Assembly (NCBI RefSeq): GCF_001434665.1
Contig: NZ_AZDG01000024.1
Span: 1 to 38,537, forward strand
Direction: 5' to 3'
Source: Companilactobacillus tucceti DSM 20183
GTDB lineage: Bacteria > Bacillota > Bacilli > Lactobacillales > Lactobacillaceae
Length of the DNA: 38,537 nt
Position 1 is the stretch's first letter. Each line of letters begins with the position of its first letter. The notes below the pieces were generated by a model. The model worked only from the letters and a program-made list of their open reading frames with translations, ran no database searches and had not been told where the DNA came from. The translations under genes were made by a program, and so were the position numbers. This document shows, piece after piece, positions 7,218-14,345 of this stretch.

Positions 7218-8087
7218 TTGAAGTATTTAATTACAGGTGTTACTGGACAACTCGGATCAAAGATTTTAGAAGAAATTAAAAAAATTGTCCCCAAAAATGA
7301 TGTTGTGGCAGGGATCCACAGTACTTCTAAAATTGATGATTTTAGAGAAAAAGGATTAAAGGTAGTCAAAATAGATTATTTTGATCGAGATTCTTTAGTA
7401 AGTGCTTTAAGAGACATTGATATTTTTGTGTATATTCCAAGTAAAAGTTACGATAGTTTTACTAGAATCACTGAGTTGGAATATGTCATAAGAGCTGCTC
7501 GAAAAGCCAATGTCAAACATCTAATTGCTATGGGATTTATTGGAGATCAAGTAAATGATCCATTTGTTTTGTCAGCATTTTATGGATACATGCCAAGAAG
7601 ATTAGCTTCTTCTGGATTGAAATATACGATAATTCGTAACTCTTTATATGCTGACACATTGATTTCCTATTTACCTGAAATCTTGGAAAAGGGTAATGTT
7701 AACTATCCGATGAAAGATAAAGCATTGTCGTTTATCAGTTTAGAAGATAGTGCAAAAGCTTTTGCTAAAGTAGCCGTTGATGATAAACTCCGTCAAAATG
7801 AGAGAATCTACACGCTTACTGAAAGCAGAAATTATACAATGTTAGAATTGGCTAATATTTTAAGTAAAGTGACAGGTCGTAAGATAGGCTACCAGCCAGC
7901 GGATTTGTCTGATTTTGAAGATATGCATAACAAATATGGCGAAGGATATATACTTGGTTCTATGTATAAGGCTGGTTCTAGAGGATTGCTACAGGAACTT
8001 TCAAATGATTATCAAGTAATTATGGGGCATGAAGCTACTTCATTGTTAGAATTTTTAAAAAATAGAGTAAATGAAAAATCATTCTAG
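7218..8087 (+). CDS. NmrA/QorB-type NAD(P)-binding reductase
   Basis: The 289-residue protein starts LKYLITGVTGQLGSKILEEI, a Rossmann beta-alpha-beta with the GxxGxxG dinucleotide loop at residues 7-13 (GVTGQLG). It lacks the Tyr-x3-Lys site of classical short-chain dehydrogenases and has the length and layout of NmrA-like/QorB (YtfG) NAD(P)H:quinone reductase-type proteins. MGFIG and FYGYMPRRLASSGLKYTIIR (around residues 110-150) match the conserved middle of this group. TTG 7218 was chosen because AAAAAGGGGG ends seven bases before it; an upstream ATG at 7176 has no such site. It shares its 3' hairpin with the convergent uvrA-like gene. It probably reduces quinones or senses NADP; substrate unknown. 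Confidence 0.8.
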   Translation: MKYLITGVTGQLGSKILEEIKKIVPKNDVVAGIHSTSKIDDFREKGLKVVKIDYFDRDSLVSALRDIDIFVYIPSKSYDSFTRITELEYVIRAARKANVKHLIAMGFIGDQVNDPFVLSAFYGYMPRRLASSGLKYTIIRNSLYADTLISYLPEILEKGNVNYPMKDKALSFISLEDSAKAFAKVAVDDKLRQNERIYTLTESRNYTMLELANILSKVTGRKIGYQPADLSDFEDMHNKYGEGYILGSMYKAGSRGLLQELSNDYQVIMGHEATSLLEFLKNRVNEKSF

Positions 8088-8108
8088 GTTTATCCCAGAA
8101 TGATCTTT
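8075..8108. terminator. bidirectional terminator between the NmrA-like and UvrA2 genes
   Basis: GATCATTCT and AGAATGATC form a stem with A-run upstream and T-run downstream, so it can stop transcription in both directions. One arm is inside the last codons of the NmrA-type gene. Confidence 0.8.
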
Positions 8109-8111
8109 TTG

Positions 8112-10643
8112 TTATATATTGAATTCTTTAAAATGTTTCTTTAAATATTTTCCAGTGATACTGTTTGGCGCTGAACAAATTTCTTTTGGAGTTCCAGAGG
8201 CAACAATTTGTCCACCATTGATACCACCTTCTGGACCTAAATCATTAATGTAATCAGCATTAGAAATTATATCTAAATCGTGTTCAATAACTATTACTGT
8301 TGCATGATTATCAATCAGTTTATTTAGAACAGATATTAGAGTTGAAACATCTTTAGGATGTAGTCCAACACTAGGCTCATCAAAGACAAATAATTGATCT
8401 TTTTGACTTCTCTTCATATAAGTAACAAGTTTTAGACGTTGTGCTTCACCACCAGATAGGGTAGGAGTACTTTCGCCTAATTCTAAGTAACTCAAACCAA
8501 TTTCTGAAAGAGTATTGATAACTGATTCGATATTAGATTCTTCTTTAAAGAAAGAAGCAGCTTCAGTGATCGACATATTTAATATTTCAGCAATATTTTT
8601 TCCATTCCAAGTTATACCAAGGATTTCTTTTTTGTAACGATCTCCATGACAAACTGGACAAGTTTCTACCATATCAGGAAGATATTGAATATCTAAAGTA
8701 ATGACACCTGTTCCGCCACAATTTGGACAAGCACCTTGTTTATTATTGTAAGAAAAGTAACTGGCAGTGTAGTGTTTTTCTTTTGCCTTATCAGTGGAGG
8801 CAAATAGTTTTCTTACTTTATCTAAGATTTTCGTATAAGTTGCGACAGTTGAACGAACATTTTTACCAATAGGTGTTGAATCAACGGTAATGACATTTTT
8901 AATGCCACCATTATCAATTGATTTTACATAATTTGGGATCGGCTCTTTTTCTTCCTGATTCAATAGTGAAGGGATCAAGCTATCAAAGACTAATGTCGTT
9001 TTTCCAGATCCTGACATACCTGAAACGATATTTAAGGATTCTTTACTAAAACGAGCCTTCATATTATTAATATTAAATCGTTTACCAACTTCGATATCTA
9101 ATTCGCCATTTTCAAATGGTTTAGTTTGATGATGCTGAATGATTCTTGCATCACCTGTTAAATAAGGTTTAATTACAGAATTTGAAGTTTGTTTTATTTC
9201 ATCGACAGTTCCTTTGGAAATAACATTACCACCATTTTCTCCTGAGGCCGGTCCAATTTCAATAACGTAATCAGCCGCGGAGATAATGCTCGTATCATGA
9301 TCGACAACAATTAAGGAATTTCCCAATCGAACTAACTCACGAAGTATTTTTATTAATCCAGTGACGTTTGCGGGATGTAGTCCAACACTAGGTTCATCTA
9401 AAACATATAGAACACCTGTCATTTGATTACGGATAGTTCTTGCTAGTTGGATACGTTGGAGTTCACCTGTTGATAAAGTGTTTCCTGCGCGCATTAGAGT
9501 TAAGTAGTTAAGTCCCAAATCGTCAATAGGCTGTAATAATTCCAATAATTCGTTTGTTAAATTTTTGCCTAATTTTTTCATATCGTCAGGTAACCAGTCT
9601 AAGATTTCTTGGCAAAAATCTTGAAGTTGATTGATGCTTAATTGACAAACTTGGGCAATATTTTTACCAACTAATTCATTAGTAAATAATTTAGGGTCAA
9701 ATCGACTACCTAAGCAATTGGGACATTCTTTAACTGAATAGAATCTACCAAGTCTAGTCAATGTATTTTCATTCTTTGTGCTGGCAAGACTGTGTTTTAC
9801 AGCATCGTAGGCATTTTCATATAGTGCATTTAATTTGAATGATTTACCGGTTGAGGTAGGAATTATTACTTCCTTTTTGACACCTTTACCATGGATCACA
9901 ATTTCTCTTTCTTTTTCAGTTAAATCTTTAAAAGGGACATTTGTGCGTACACCCAGTTCTCTTACCACTTCTATTTGAAGTGAACGGCCTGGAAGACGCC
10001 AAGATCTTACGGCACCTTCTTCAAGTGTTAATGATTTATCAGGGATTATTTTGTTCAATTCAATACTCTTTAAAAATCCGGTTCCTTGGCATTTTGGACA
10101 GGCACCATCTGAATTGAATGCAAAATCCTCAGCTCCAAAAGCCATAAACTTAACTTGGCAAATAGGACAGGTGATAACTCCCATGTTTTCGTCAGTCCCT
10201 GGAAGATCCATTGCACGTGAAATATCAAGGGTGGGGTCTAGTCGATGCCCATTTGGACAAACAATTGATGAAAGTCTTGAGAACATGAGTCGTAAAATGT
10301 TAAGACTTTCTGTCATAGTTCCAACTGTTGAGCGAACACCAGGAACAGTTGGTCTTTGTCTAAGGGCAATTGTTGACGGCAAATTTTTGATGTTTTCTAC
10401 ATTAGAACGACCGGCCTGGGTAATACGACGTCTTGTATAAGTTGAAAGTGCATTAAGGTATTTTCTTGCTCCTTCAGAGTAAATGGTATCCATGGCCAAT
10501 GATGACTTACCAGATCCTGAAACACCGGTAATGGACACAAATGAATTTAGTGGGATATCGACGTTAAGATTTTTTAAGTTATTAGCTTTTGCTCCTCTAA
10601 CTTCTATGTTATCTGGAATATAGTTTTTGTGTCTAATTGCCAT
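8112..10643 (-). CDS. UvrA2-type ABC ATPase (excinuclease UvrA paralogue without UvrB-binding domain)
   Basis: The protein has 843 residues against about 940-960 for housekeeping UvrA. It has two ABC ATPase halves: Walker A GVSGSGKSS (40-48) and GMSGSGKTT (about 541-549), and signatures LSTGELQRIQLAR and LSGGEAQRLKL. Zinc-binding CxxC modules are CPKCQGTG and CPNCGGTG plus CPVCHGDRY. The stretch after the first Walker A passes straight from VRSTVGTMTE to a short CxxC region, so the UvrB-interaction insertion is missing. Such class II UvrA proteins are reported in DNA-damage tolerance and self-resistance to DNA-binding drugs. The start has GAGGGGGAAAAT before ATG. It is transcribed alone. Confidence 0.85.
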   Translation of the reverse strand: MAIRHKNYIPDNIEVRGAKANNLKNLNVDIPLNSFVSITGVSGSGKSSLAMDTIYSEGARKYLNALSTYTRRRITQAGRSNVENIKNLPSTIALRQRPTVPGVRSTVGTMTESLNILRLMFSRLSSIVCPNGHRLDPTLDISRAMDLPGTDENMGVITCPICQVKFMAFGAEDFAFNSDGACPKCQGTGFLKSIELNKIIPDKSLTLEEGAVRSWRLPGRSLQIEVVRELGVRTNVPFKDLTEKEREIVIHGKGVKKEVIIPTSTGKSFKLNALYENAYDAVKHSLASTKNENTLTRLGRFYSVKECPNCLGSRFDPKLFTNELVGKNIAQVCQLSINQLQDFCQEILDWLPDDMKKLGKNLTNELLELLQPIDDLGLNYLTLMRAGNTLSTGELQRIQLARTIRNQMTGVLYVLDEPSVGLHPANVTGLIKILRELVRLGNSLIVVDHDTSIISAADYVIEIGPASGENGGNVISKGTVDEIKQTSNSVIKPYLTGDARIIQHHQTKPFENGELDIEVGKRFNINNMKARFSKESLNIVSGMSGSGKTTLVFDSLIPSLLNQEEKEPIPNYVKSIDNGGIKNVITVDSTPIGKNVRSTVATYTKILDKVRKLFASTDKAKEKHYTASYFSYNNKQGACPNCGGTGVITLDIQYLPDMVETCPVCHGDRYKKEILGITWNGKNIAEILNMSITEAASFFKEESNIESVINTLSEIGLSYLELGESTPTLSGGEAQRLKLVTYMKRSQKDQLFVFDEPSVGLHPKDVSTLISVLNKLIDNHATVIVIEHDLDIISNADYINDLGPEGGINGGQIVASGTPKEICSAPNSITGKYLKKHFKEFNI

Positions 10644-10700
10644 ATTTTCCCCCTCAAATTTTGATACATATAATTATATAACAGAGATTTTAAAAATAAA

Positions 10701-10872
10701 GCGATCGTGACATAAGCCACAACCCATTTTTTGTTTCCAAATTTTTATAGACTAAACGCGCGACAAAAGACTGCAACTTCCACATAGCTACGAACTACAA
10801 ATGATTGATGGTGCCAATCATTCGTTTTTCTAGGCTATTCTCCGGTGGCGAACCGTCTTTTGTCGCACTCTC
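10701..10872 (-). repeat. palindromic intergenic repeat, copy 3
   Basis: Ends are GTGACATAAG (10707-10716) and CTTTTGTCGCAC (10857-10868). The inner AATGATTG/CAATCATT hairpin and the TATAGACTAAACG segment match copy 2 in the same orientation. It lies between the starts/ends of the uvrA-like and rrf2-like genes, directly against the stop of the latter (10872). Confidence 0.8.
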
Positions 10873-11312
10873 TAGGTAATATTATCTTTATATTTTTGTT
10901 TTACCAAAATAGTTTCGATCACATCTTGCAAAGTTACTTCATTTAACTTACGTTGTGCAGCAATTTTTGCATCTTCGTAGTAGTTTCCTAAAACATCTTG
11001 AATATTTCCACCAACTATACAATCAGGATTAGTCTTTTTATCTAATTCAAATAAAGGTCTATTACCCTCAGTTGCCAAATATACATCTAATAGCGTAATG
11101 TCAGCAGGATTTTTGGCAAGTTTAGGTTCGGCGGTTCCTTGTTTAGTATCAATTAGGCCTGCCTCACGTAAGATCCCCATTAATCTACGTATTACGACTG
11201 CTGATGTTTCAACGCTACTGGAGATTACTTCACTTGATAATTTAATATCTTTGTATATTTCAATAAACGCTAAAATGTGGATAGAGTCGCTAAATCTAGT
11301 AGAGACATGCAT
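10872..11312 (-). CDS. Rrf2-family transcriptional regulator, probably without an Fe-S cluster
   Basis: The 146-residue protein begins MHVSTRFSDSIHILAFIE and has the Rrf2 winged helix-turn-helix at about residues 25-60 (SSEVISSSVETSAVVIRRLM, then GILREAGLI) and a dimerisation helix near the C-terminus. Iron-sulfur Rrf2 proteins carry three cysteines in the middle region; this one has a single Cys98 (NPDCIVGG), as in the YwnA-like branch, so cluster binding is unlikely. The start follows TAGGAGGT. It is divergent from an OpuC-type transporter operon. Its own promoter and the opposite promoter each carry a TGTAA...TTACA inverted repeat just after the -10 box. It probably represses both; the signal is unknown. 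Confidence 0.88.
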   Translation of the reverse strand: MHVSTRFSDSIHILAFIEIYKDIKLSSEVISSSVETSAVVIRRLMGILREAGLIDTKQGTAEPKLAKNPADITLLDVYLATEGNRPLFELDKKTNPDCIVGGNIQDVLGNYYEDAKIAAQRKLNEVTLQDVIETILVKQKYKDNIT

Positions 11313-11329
11313 TTTAATACCTCCTAAGA

Positions 11330-11348
11330 TGTAACTTAATTAATTACA
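11330..11348. promoter_or_regulatory. candidate Rrf2 operator at its own promoter
   Basis: TGTAA and TTACA arms are separated by nine bases, immediately downstream of the -10 box of the rrf2 promoter. The left arm ATGTAAC is identical to the left arm of the operator at 11440-11460. Confidence 0.55.
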
Positions 11349-11352
11349 CTAT

Positions 11353-11381
11353 ATACTAAAATTAGCTAGATGTTTCGTCAA
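11353..11381 (-). promoter_or_regulatory. promoter of the rrf2-like gene
   Basis: On the minus strand TTGACG (11376-11381) and TAGTAT (11353-11358) are separated by 17 bases. The -35 matches consensus at five of six positions and the -10 at four. Confidence 0.5.
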
Positions 11382-11408
11382 TTTCTTTGACTGCTAATTG
11401 CATATTAA

Positions 11409-11437
11409 TTGACAAAATTAAATCCTAATTATATCGT
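11409..11437 (+). promoter_or_regulatory. promoter of the OpuC-type operon
   Basis: TTGACA (11409-11414, consensus) and TATCGT (11432-11437) are 17 bases apart. A perfect inverted repeat begins three bases after the -10, where transcription should start. Confidence 0.65.
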
Positions 11438-11439
11438 AA

Positions 11440-11460
11440 ATGTAACTTATCGTGTTACAT
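11440..11460. promoter_or_regulatory. perfect inverted repeat overlapping the OpuC-operon start site; candidate Rrf2 operator
   Basis: ATGTAAC and GTTACAT are exact reverse complements separated by TTATCGT. The position over the expected transcription start fits repression. Confidence 0.65.
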
Positions 11461-11484
11461 AGTTGTGCTATAAAAGGGGCATAT

Positions 11485-12429
11485 ATGATTGAGTTTAAGA
11501 ATGTTTATAAAAAGTACGATAATAATGAAAATATAGCTATTAAGGGTTTAAATCTCCAAATAAATGATGGAGATTTTTTTGTCTTAGTGGGACCCAGCGG
11601 AAGTGGGAAAACAACCACATTAAAGATGATCAATCGTCTTATTAAACAAACCTCAGGTGAGATTTTAATTGATGATGAAAATATTGAGAACTTAAATCTA
11701 CAAGAAATGCGTCTTAATATGGGGTATGTTTTGCAGAATATTGCCTTATTTCCAAATATGACTATTGAAGAGAATATAACAATTCAGCCTGAATCCTTAA
11801 AATGGACCAAAGAAAGACGCCATAAAGTTGTAATGGATCTTTTAGATAAAGTTGGATTACCAAGGGAATATGCCAAGAGATTTCCACGAGAATTGTCCGG
11901 TGGAGAACAACAACGAGTTGGGATAATTCGTGCACTAGCATCTAATCCTAAAATAGTTTTGATGGATGAACCTTTTAGTGCACTGGATCCAATTTCTCGT
12001 AATCAATTGCAAGAATTGGTTTTAAAACTTCATCAAGAAATGAAGATGACATTTATCTTTGTCACACATGATATGAATGAAGCATTAAGACTAGGTAATA
12101 CTATTGCCATTATGAGAACTGGACATTTGGAACAAATTGGAACTCGAGATGAGATAATTCATAATCCGAAGAATAATTTTGTTAATGGATTTTTTAAGAA
12201 TCAACATAATGATGATAAGAAAATTAAGTTGATCGTTGATAGCCAAGACTGCCAACAAATTGATCATCAAGTTGCCGATTTAAATGAAGAAAATAATATA
12301 TCTGATTTAGCACAAATACTAAGAGATAAAAAATTTGCGTTAGTTGAAAATTCTGAAGGTAAAGTGTGGAAGTTGACTATCCAAAACCTACTAAATTATT
12401 TGGCAAGGGATGGTGATGGTCGTGAATAG
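11485..12429 (+). CDS. OpuC/OpuB-type osmoprotectant ABC transporter, ATP-binding protein
   Basis: The 314-residue ATPase has Walker A GPSGSGKT (36-43), Q-loop VLQNIALFPNMTI, signature LSGGEQQR (137-144), Walker B IVLMDEP (157-163) and switch His in VTHDMNEALRLG. These match the glycine betaine/carnitine/choline ATPases (OpuCA, BusAA, ProV-like). Full-length OpuCA has two CBS domains (about 380 residues); here the tail (about 240-314) has room for only one degenerate CBS-like unit. Ionic-strength sensing through a CBS pair is therefore probably altered. ATG 11485 follows AAAGGGG (11473-11479). It overlaps the permease gene by 14 bases. Imports compatible solutes under osmotic stress; probably controlled by the divergent Rrf2 protein. 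Confidence 0.9.
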   Translation: MIEFKNVYKKYDNNENIAIKGLNLQINDGDFFVLVGPSGSGKTTTLKMINRLIKQTSGEILIDDENIENLNLQEMRLNMGYVLQNIALFPNMTIEENITIQPESLKWTKERRHKVVMDLLDKVGLPREYAKRFPRELSGGEQQRVGIIRALASNPKIVLMDEPFSALDPISRNQLQELVLKLHQEMKMTFIFVTHDMNEALRLGNTIAIMRTGHLEQIGTRDEIIHNPKNNFVNGFFKNQHNDDKKIKLIVDSQDCQQIDHQVADLNEENNISDLAQILRDKKFALVENSEGKVWKLTIQNLLNYLARDGDGRE

Positions 12430-13948
12430 TATTATTCATATTTTACAAACTCAAGGTAATGATATTTTAAATTCAATAGGTCAACATATTACTATTTCCT
12501 TAGTTTCGTTATTAATAGCTGCTGTTATTGCTATTCCTTTAGCAATAGTTTTGATGAAACATAAAAAAATTGCAGAAGTCATTTTACAAATTACTAGTGT
12601 CTTACAGACAATTCCTAGTTTGGCATTATTAGGAATTTTAATTCCAATTGTTGGTATTGGTACAGTTCCATCGGTTATTGCTTTAGTTTTATACGCTGTG
12701 ATGCCAATTTTTCAAAATACTTATTCGGGACTAACAACAATTGATTCCAACTTAGAAGAAGCTGCGGAAGCATTTGGACTTTCTAGGTCAAAAAAATTGG
12801 TTAAAATTGAAATTCCTTTAGCAATGCCGATGATTATTTCAGGACTTAGGATCGCTATGGTTATGATTATTGGTACTGCAACACTTGCAGCACTTATTGG
12901 AGCCGGCGGACTTGGTACTTATATCTTATTGGGAATTGAAACTAATAATAATGCATTATTGATTATTGGTGCTGTATTCTCAGCCATTTTGGCACTTATT
13001 TTTAGTGCTTTGATAAAGGGTATTTCTAAATTATCATTGAAAAAAATCGGTATTATTTTTATGGCAGTTATTGTTTTAATGGGCGGTTATTTTGGATATA
13101 AAACAGTTGAAAAGCCGCAAGTATCAATTACTATTGCCGGTAAAATGGGTAGTGAACCTGAAATATTGATTAATATGTATAAAGATTTGATTGAAAATGA
13201 TCATCCTAATATGAAGGTTTCTATTAAACCAAACTTTGGAGGAACATCCTTCTTATATAAAGCATTAAAATCTAATTCGATTGATATTTACCCTGAATTT
13301 ACAGGTACTGTACTTGAATCTCTAGTTAAGACAAATAAAGATGCTAGTCATGATCCTAAAGCTACTTATAACTTGGCTAAAAAGTTATTAAAAGAGCAAG
13401 AGAACTTGGATTATTTAAAGCCTATGAAATATGAAAACGGCTATGCCTTAGTTGTTAAAAAGAGTTTTGCTAAAAAGTATAATCTGAAAACTGTTTCCGA
13501 TTTGATAAAGGTTGAAAACAAAATCCATGCAGGTTTTGATCCTGATTTTTATCAACTAAAAGATGGATATCCGGGCATTAGTAAAGCCTATAATTTGGAG
13601 TTTGCAAGTACTAAAACTATGGAATCATCAATTAGATACAAAGCAATTGCTAATAACAAAGTTAATTTAGTTGATGGTTATACTACAGACCCCCAAATTG
13701 AAGAATATGATTTAGTAGCTTTAAAAGACAATAAAGAGTTTTTCCCACCATATCAAGGAGCACCTCTAGTTTCTGAAAAGCTGATCACTGAGTACCCAGA
13801 GTTAAAAGCTACTTTGAATAAATTAGCTGGAAAAATTAGTGTTGAAGATATGCAGAAGATGAATTATCAAGTTGCGGTTAAACACGAAAAAGCGTCGAAA
13901 GTCGCACATGATTATTTAGTTAGTCATAATTTATTAAGAGAAAAATAG
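12416..13948 (+). CDS. OpuC-type permease fused to the substrate-binding domain
   Basis: The 510-residue fusion has an N-terminal permease (about residues 1-210, five to six membrane helices) with the EAA loop EEAAEAFGLSRSKKL that docks on the ATPase. A further helix (about 212-230, IGIIFMAVIVLMGGYFGY) follows, then a type II periplasmic-binding domain of the QAT/OpuAC family (about 236-510, starting ITIAGKMGSEPEILINMYKDL). Thus translocation and capture of the osmoprotectant are in one chain, as in BusAB/OpuABC. Two chains and two ATPases would make the transporter. Start choice is between ATG 12410 and ATG 12416; AAGGG (12405-12409) favours 12416. Overlap with the ATPase gene implies translational coupling. 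Confidence 0.9.
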   Translation: MVVNSIIHILQTQGNDILNSIGQHITISLVSLLIAAVIAIPLAIVLMKHKKIAEVILQITSVLQTIPSLALLGILIPIVGIGTVPSVIALVLYAVMPIFQNTYSGLTTIDSNLEEAAEAFGLSRSKKLVKIEIPLAMPMIISGLRIAMVMIIGTATLAALIGAGGLGTYILLGIETNNNALLIIGAVFSAILALIFSALIKGISKLSLKKIGIIFMAVIVLMGGYFGYKTVEKPQVSITIAGKMGSEPEILINMYKDLIENDHPNMKVSIKPNFGGTSFLYKALKSNSIDIYPEFTGTVLESLVKTNKDASHDPKATYNLAKKLLKEQENLDYLKPMKYENGYALVVKKSFAKKYNLKTVSDLIKVENKIHAGFDPDFYQLKDGYPGISKAYNLEFASTKTMESSIRYKAIANNKVNLVDGYTTDPQIEEYDLVALKDNKEFFPPYQGAPLVSEKLITEYPELKATLNKLAGKISVEDMQKMNYQVAVKHEKASKVAHDYLVSHNLLREK

Positions 13949-14345
13949 AAGTAGCAGAATAGATCTTAGTGAAATATCTTGATTTAGTTCATAAAATATT
14001 CCACTTATCCTAATTTTGTTATGGACAAATAGACAAACATTTATTTCATAAAATACTAAATTTAATTGAGCTGTTAGTTACAGATAGTAAATAGATCAAT
14101 GTTTATAAAGTGACTTAAATACTTATGTTTCTTGGGTTTCTAGAAGTTAAAAATTATTTAAAAAAAGTAATAGCTAGTGTTTAAATCAAAAAAAACTCTC
14201 AAATTTTTGGGAGCTTTTTTTGATCTAGACCGATTTTACGAAAAATGAAATGATAAACGAAATGAATAATGTTAACATTTGAATACGGTTATAGTTACTA
14301 TAATTATATCATTATAATTATACATGGAATATAGAAGGTGTTAAT
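13943..14345. other. AT-rich gap without a gene
   Basis: Apart from the terminator at 14188-14222 and an AT-rich tandem TATAATTATA motif (about 14295-14320) likely belonging to the promoter of the next gene, I see no ORF, RNA gene or repeat here. Confidence 0.5.
14188..14222 (+). terminator. Rho-independent terminator, probably of the OpuC operon
   Basis: CTCTCAAA pairs with TTTGGGAG, flanked by an A-run and followed by seven T. It is about 240 bases beyond the permease stop. Confidence 0.75.

Noticed and set aside
10051-10440. 129-residue plus-strand frame
   Set aside because: It is antisense to the conserved UvrA2 coding sequence and has no ribosome binding site.
14260-14345. promoter for the large surface protein gene
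   Set aside because: Several AT-rich -10-like boxes (TATAAT repeats) are present, but none has a -35 at 16-18 bases, so no site could be chosen.
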